Positions 59,061-64,000 of a stretch of DNA of 64,000 bases are shown here, one piece after another (within the stretch, counting starts at the first letter, position 1; the number at the start of each line of letters is the position of its first letter). The DNA lies in the NCBI GenBank assembly GCA_030159075.1, contig BROG01000462.1, forward strand, positions 1 to 64,000, given 5' to 3'. A model generated the notes under the pieces. That model saw nothing but the letters and a program-made list of their open reading frames with translations. It was not told the origin of the DNA and did not search any database. Source of the DNA: Atrina japonica. Taxonomy: Eukaryota; Mollusca; Bivalvia; Pterioida; Pinnidae. Made by a program: the position numbers and the translations under genes.

Positions 59061-59338
59061 CTCAGGCAAAATACTCGGAATATGATTGGTTTAGAAGGAT
59101 GCGACATATTCTTATCCACCTGATGTTAGTTTTGATATCACCCTCATCGGTGACGTCACTTTTCGCAGACGAGAGATGTAAACAAATATGATGGACAGGT
59201 TTGCTTCGCGCAGCGGTGAAGACATAAATTCTATTTAAAAATGAGCTGCAATCAAAAAATACTTTAAGAAGCAACAAAAGGCAGGTCTTCGGTGGGATAA
59301 ATTCGTTATATAGTGTTTTACAGGCGAGGGGGTACTAA

Positions 59339-59405
59339 AATATATTGGGTCCATGAATCCTGCTTCGCCTCGCCCAATAAAACTTTTTTCATGGACCCAA
59401 TATAT
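59339..59405. repeat. Perfect 18-bp inverted repeat with 30-base loop
   Basis: ATATATTGGGTCCATGAA (59,340-59,357) is the exact reverse complement of TTCATGGACCCAATATAT (59,388-59,405). The loop is GC-richer (TGCTTCGCCTCGCCC). Confidence 0.85.
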
Positions 59406-59639
59406 ATCCGTATCACCTCTCTAAAACATTATATAACCAATATTATCGTGATATTTTTCAGTTTAAAAAATCTCAATACAATCGTTTTTGTTGACGAATC
59501 GACATAAAAAAAGATAAAAATAAGTCTAACAATTTTAATTTTTACCAGACGTTGGTCGTATATACTATGTACATTACGATAACAAGGGGACAAACTTTAC
59601 AAATATATTCTGATATTGGAAAATGCTGATAATATAAAA

Positions 59640-60190
59640 ATTTCAGATACCAAAGTATAAATCAATAGAATGTCCAGGACATAGATACAAATCCGGTAAA
59701 AATGGACAAACACGGACCTTTGGAAACCAAGAGGTGGGATTAGGTGACATGGAGGAGTAAGCATCCCCTGTCGACCGGTCACACCCGCCGTGAGTCCACA
59801 GTCAAGTCCAATGAAACAAGTGAGGAGTGTATCCTCGTCACAATTGGTACAAACGTCTCAACAACCGCCAACGAAAAGGCAACTCAACATTTCACTTAGT
59901 GAAACAGAGTAGTCGCAAACAAGACTATTATACCGACCGTAAAATTTGCGGAACGTTGACATTAAACGCGGTTTTCGATATCCCTGTGTCAATAATTTGT
60001 CAGTGAGTAGTTTACCTCTGTATATGAAATCTTCATATGTTGTGCACGCCCTGGCATATCGGATCATTTGTGAAATATAAACTCCATATGCGGGTGACTG
60101 AGGGATATTACTACTTAAATGTGGAAAATTTACGATGGGGAAAGCCGAAATCGTCGCGTTTATCGTATAGCTTAGTTGCTAATTTCCCGA
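59640..60190 (-). mobile_element. RT family A 3' fragment, well kept, minus strand
   Basis: Minus-strand frame MIRYARACTTYEDFIYRGKL ... FRKFYGRYNSLVCDYSVS ... CLFVGGC and stop, followed by the full 3' module to GGTATCTGAAATTTTTATAT. It interrupts the phosphatase exon 8 relic and is the best local reference for the hypermutated copy. Confidence 0.85.
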
Positions 60191-60285
60191 TAACTGACTT
60201 ATGACGATGGCACTTTGGTTATTGTGGCCGCTGAAAATTCACATTTACTGTAACTAACAATACATATAGAAAAAATTGTTGGTCG
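60191..60285 (+). pseudogene. Relic of alkaline phosphatase exon 8
   Basis: This stretch resembles the 3' half of exon 8 of the phosphatase gene (around 53,665-53,760). It reads roughly LT-DDGTLVIVAAENSHLL, then an in-frame stop, against [19 protein letters not shown] in the intact gene. The zinc-binding Asp-His pair has become Glu-Asn. It begins exactly where the minus-strand RT fragment at 59,640-60,190 ends, so that insertion probably cut the exon. I found no other exons of this copy nearby. Confidence 0.7.
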
Positions 60286-60714
60286 CCTGTTTTGTGTTTG
60301 TTGTGTGACATTACTGTTGCGACAATGTAAAACTTGTGCAGCTAAGCAGATCATTACATTAGAAGTTGCTCACTGAACTATATATATACTAATGTATCTT
60401 CCTCCTTACTGACGTGTGTACATCTGGTCCCACTTTTGACAACTGGGTTCATTTCCATTTAGAATAATTATGCATGACAATATTCAAGGGCTGTCACTGT
60501 TTTATATGCTTTTCTGCAGTCGATTGACTAAACATGAAATAGTTTATTCGAAAGCAGCATTATATAAGCCTGCGTAAAATAGAATATTATTTGAAACAAT
60601 TATACGATAATATATCTGTATACCACTACCTATGATATCGTTTTAGCTCGACTGTTCGAAAAACAGAAGAACTATTGCTGGCATTGCTTTGGCGTCGGTA
60701 TTTTCTGTGTAAAG

Positions 60715-60817
<103 letters not shown>

Positions 60818-61302
60818 TTGCCCTGTGCAGCATTAGTCGTGTACAGTGAATTACTTTTCCATTCACACAACAATGTTTTTCAAATAATGAAAAAAACTCT
60901 ATACAATCTAAACTGTTTTACAGGGGGGTTAATATTGATAGAAAAGCCAACATTTCATTTCGGTTGGTCTTAATATAGTTCAGAACAATGGTTGAGTTAA
61001 TTGTTACAGAATAAATTTTGATTATAGAATAGTTTTAACACCATATTTATATTCGTGTGAATTGCTTTGTCTCAAATGTACACAGATTGTGGTAATGTTC
61101 AAGGATTGACCACAATGGATTAATGTTTTATTAACTATATGTGATGAACAACACTTTATTATTCAAATTCAAACCATCTGCTAATGAATACAAAATTTCT
61201 TTAAATGTTATACATTCAAAATATAATAAGCAAGTGTGTGGATAGCGCAGGATACGCTGGTCCAAAATACATGATTCCACATCAAGTCTAGGTCAAAGGA
61301 AC

Positions 61303-61740
61303 TTGATCTATTGTCAGATATCAGACTTGATCTATTGTCAGATATCAGACTTGATCTATTGTCAGATATCAGACTTGATCTATTGTCAGATATCAGACTT
61401 GATCTATTGTCAGATATCAGACTTGATCTATTGTCAGATATCAGACTTGATCTAGTGTCAAATATCAGACTTGATCTAGTGTCAGATATCAGGCGTGATA
61501 TATTGTAAGATTTCAGACTGGATCTAATGTCAGATATCAGACGTGATCTATTTTTTGTCAGATATCAGACTTGATCTATTGTCAAATATCAGACTTGATC
61601 TAGTGTCAGATATCAGACGTGATATATTGTCAGATATCAGACGGGATCTAATGTCAGATATCAGATTTGACCTATTGTCAGATATCAGACTTGATCTAAC
61701 GTCAGATATCAGATTTTATATAGTGTCAGATATCAGATAT
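61303..61740 (+). repeat. 24-bp minisatellite, about 18 copies
   Basis: Unit ACTTGATCTATTGTCAGATATC-AG with variants (CGTGATATATTG, GATCTAATG, GATCTAGTG). The first seven units are nearly identical; later ones diverge and two are indel-bearing. The unit is a multiple of three, so the frame reads SDIRLDLL repeatedly, an artefact of the repeat. Confidence 0.95.
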
Positions 61741-61894
61741 ATCACTAGGAATAAGATAAAGGGGGATTTCGTACTAAAAAATGATGACATAATAACCAAA
61801 ATATAGTGTTAGCTTACGACTTTTAGAATAGAAAGCCAATGATCATCAATTTTCAATATGACTGCTTTGGAACAATTACTTCACATAATCTTTG

Positions 61895-62695
61895 AATTAA
61901 TCAGCGCTGTTAAGATTATTTAAACTAGTTATCACGGATAAAGAAGGAACTTTAGCTTAGTAGCGAAAAGAAAACTTGGAATTGTGTGTACAGAATCAAT
62001 ATTTACGACCCCTATACATTTTGAATACTGAATTAATGTATAAATATTAAGCACACACAGTGATGTACAGTATTGTTAAAGTGTTTCATGCTAACAAAAA
62101 TAACTGACTTATTTCATTTGAATTTAACTGTAGACCCATGACACCAGATCTCACCTCTGGATATCCAGAGGTCCTTGTTTGTACAATATTCACCCTGATT
62201 TGTATATGTACCCTGGACATCCTGAAGGTTTACACTTTGGTATCTGAGATTTTCATAATACACAAGAGTGTACACTATAACAAATCCATACATTGGTTTT
62301 ATTCTCTTCAAAATTGATTAAAATACCTTATACCCAATAGAATACTATTTTCAAACGCCACAGGCTCCTTACTCTATCTTTCTATTCGTTCTTGCTTCAC
62401 TCCATTTTGCTCTTGAAGTTTTCTTCATCCAACATTTCTGTAAACCCCTAGGATCTCTTTTAAATGATGTGATAAACAAATTCATCTAGGAAAACATTCC
62501 CTTTCTATCTACAATACCTTAGTGAAATATTTGTGTGATAAATCGTTGTTAAATACATATTACTGGTTTATACTTTTAGTGACAACAATGATGTACGCAG
62601 AGGTATTTCGGTGCTTTAATTAAAGCAATATGAAATGTAATCGGCGCGAAATTGTACATGTATATTTAATGCAATATTTTATCTAATAGACATCT
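61895..62695 (+). repeat. Duplicate of the phosphatase 5' flank
   Basis: The region matches, with gaps, 42,420-43,280, the sequence directly upstream of the phosphatase start codon. Shared blocks include AAAACTTGGAATT (61,97x against 42,49x), GTTCTTGCTTCACTCCATTT (62,388 against 42,861), TACTGGTTTATACTTT and GGTATTTCGGTGCTTTAATT. The match fades around TAGACATC, which in the gene directly precedes the ATG but here is followed by TAATACC, so no start codon remains. It supports an old tandem duplication of the locus. Confidence 0.7.
62125..62265 (+). mobile_element. RT family A module scrap
   Basis: ACACCAGATCTCACCTCTGG, CCAGAGGTCCTTGTTTGT, CCTGGACATCCTGAAGG, GGTATCTGAGATTTTCATAA. Inside the duplicated 5' flank. 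Confidence 0.65.
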
Positions 62696-62699
62696 AATA

Positions 62700-63490
62700 C
62701 CGATCACTTGGTGGTTATAAGAACAAAAGTATGTGTATGATTATAATAAAACTCGTCAAATATAGCCCTTTGTATATGTTCCTATGAATCCGCCATAATT
62801 CTGGTCATAATTCTGGCCATTGCTAATAAACTTTCGGAAAAACTTTACGAAAATTACCGATTGTCAAGGAAGCACATGGAGAGATTTGTGCGTCTATCAT
62901 TCTATGTAAAATATTTTGTCAAATTTCTCAGTATCGAAAGCATATTAAAATACCCACATATTTATAGTTAGAATATGAAAATTGGCCTTATTTTTCGAGT
63001 TTATATAAATATCCATATATTCTACACAACTCAATGTTGTCATTAGTCATTATTCAATTTTGTCTAATTTGGTCTCCTTATTAAAATGCCCAAAATATAT
63101 ATACAATGTTTCTGTGTGAATCGTAATCTTAATTGACAATTGACCGGTACGTTTTAATGTTTCAATATTAAAACACCTAGAATTTTTGACACGACAGGAC
63201 CAGAATATGATGGTAGGCAAAGCATGATATAAACATAAATGGCCAAAATTTAACTGATCAAAAATAACCCTTCATTTTATGATCAAAGTGATCAAAATTG
63301 GCGACATTTCAGTCTGAGGCAAAATTAATACACATGTAGATACGTTCCATCTTTACATTTCTTCATATCTGTCCAGTATCCTGTAGCATTCTTATTCAAT
63401 TCATAAATAACTATTTTCGTTCAGGAAATAAACATGTTTTGGTGGTATTTGAACCCACAAGGCAACAAATATTAATGTGCAAAACTCATA
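62700..63490. other. Intergenic, no gene seen
   Basis: AT-rich sequence without a supportable feature. Confidence 0.5.
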
Positions 63491-63612
63491 TTTTGAAAAG
63501 CATTGAGTATATATGCAATGGATTATGGAAAACATACAATATGCAGCATTTCGTGCTGCACATGATTTGTTTTCCATGTTCCACTGCATATATAATCAAT
63601 GCTTTAAAAAAT
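63491..63612. ncRNA. Long imperfect hairpin, miRNA-precursor-like or small foldback
   Basis: The left arm AAAGCATTGAGTATATATGC ... TGGAAAACA ... ATGCAGCA pairs with the right arm TGCTGCACATG ... TGTTTTCCATG ... GCATATATAATCAATGCTTT, with loop TTTCG. About 50 bp per arm with few mismatches. Either strand could form it. No sequence relatives are seen in the window. Confidence 0.6.
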
Positions 63613-64000
63613 GAAAAAAAAATCCTTAAGGATATGTAACAATCAAAACTGTCGGAATTTCAACAATCAAGGTAGTAAGCGGTATTGGCGTTAAAGCGAT
63701 ATGTGCTGTCGTAGGTGCAAAATTTAATATGCACATTTTATATGAGATTTTATCTCATATATATCCCAAAGAGACCACCTGGTTAGAGAATAACAAATGC
63801 AGGTATATCATTCTAACAATATTGTCAAAAGTAAACCCGTTATATTAGTGAAGTCTAGTAAAATACGAAGATTACCAAGTGTCAAAAGAAACAGGTGTCA
63901 AAGAAAAACGTGTTAAAGAAACATGCGTCAAAGAAACACGCGCGATTTGCTATTAATATAATTTATTCCATTCTTAATACTTTATTTTGCATTCATTTTC
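63613..64000. other. Intergenic, no gene seen
   Basis: AT-rich, with short AAGAAACA-G-GTCAA repeats at 63,885-63,940. Confidence 0.5.

Noticed and set aside
61311..61806. SDIRLDLL repeat protein
   Set aside because: The 24-bp minisatellite unit is divisible by three, so the frame stays open by arithmetic. Stops appear as soon as unit length shifts.

Overview
The window is AT-rich eukaryotic DNA. It holds multi-exon protein-coding genes with GT-AG introns, long dinucleotide tracts, tRNA-derived SINEs and many broken reverse-transcriptase copies. The repeat and SINE types and the gene structures suggest a lophotrochozoan, most likely a bivalve mollusc; the species cannot be fixed from the sequence alone.

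Two complete genes, both on the + strand, can be assembled exon by exon. (1) 8,356-28,532: a 14-coding-exon, 476-residue PLP-dependent group II amino-acid decarboxylase of the DOPA/histidine decarboxylase family. It keeps the PLP lysine (K302), the PLP-pairing aspartate (D270) and the loop tyrosine (Y331). It has Asn (N191) where decarboxylases carry the PLP-stacking His192, the state described for insect aldehyde-forming DHPAA synthases. A 5' non-coding exon with a TATA box and initiator is proposed near 3,707-3,793. (2) 43,279-56,494: a 10-exon, 527-residue alkaline phosphatase with a signal peptide, all metal ligands, the catalytic serine (S103) and a hydrophobic C-terminal tail.

Layout. 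1-8,346: a tandem duplication of about 1 kb, SINEs, two families of RT fragments, and the proposed promoter. 8,347-28,622: decarboxylase gene; its introns hold a LINE fragment, a 12-copy 50-bp minisatellite, a 29-bp minisatellite, hammerhead-ribozyme-like repeats, and a foldback element inserted into an RT copy. 28,623-43,278: intergenic, with a TIR DNA transposon (about 31.3-34.1 kb) and many RT fragments. 43,279-56,494: phosphatase gene; intron 3 carries a strikingly A-to-G hypermutated RT copy, and sequences around exons 7 and 8 are locally multiplied. 56,495-64,000: relics of a second phosphatase copy (exon 8 relic at 60.2 kb, duplicated 5' flank at 61.9-62.7 kb), while the 3' flank of the gene matches 36.2-38.1 kb. 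The phosphatase locus therefore looks like the remains of a tandem array.

The two genes show no obvious functional link. The most unusual signals are the hypermutated retroelement, the family of hammerhead-like motifs inside a 360-bp dispersed repeat, and the Asn-bearing decarboxylase homologue. All calls come from reading the sequence; no database search was run.
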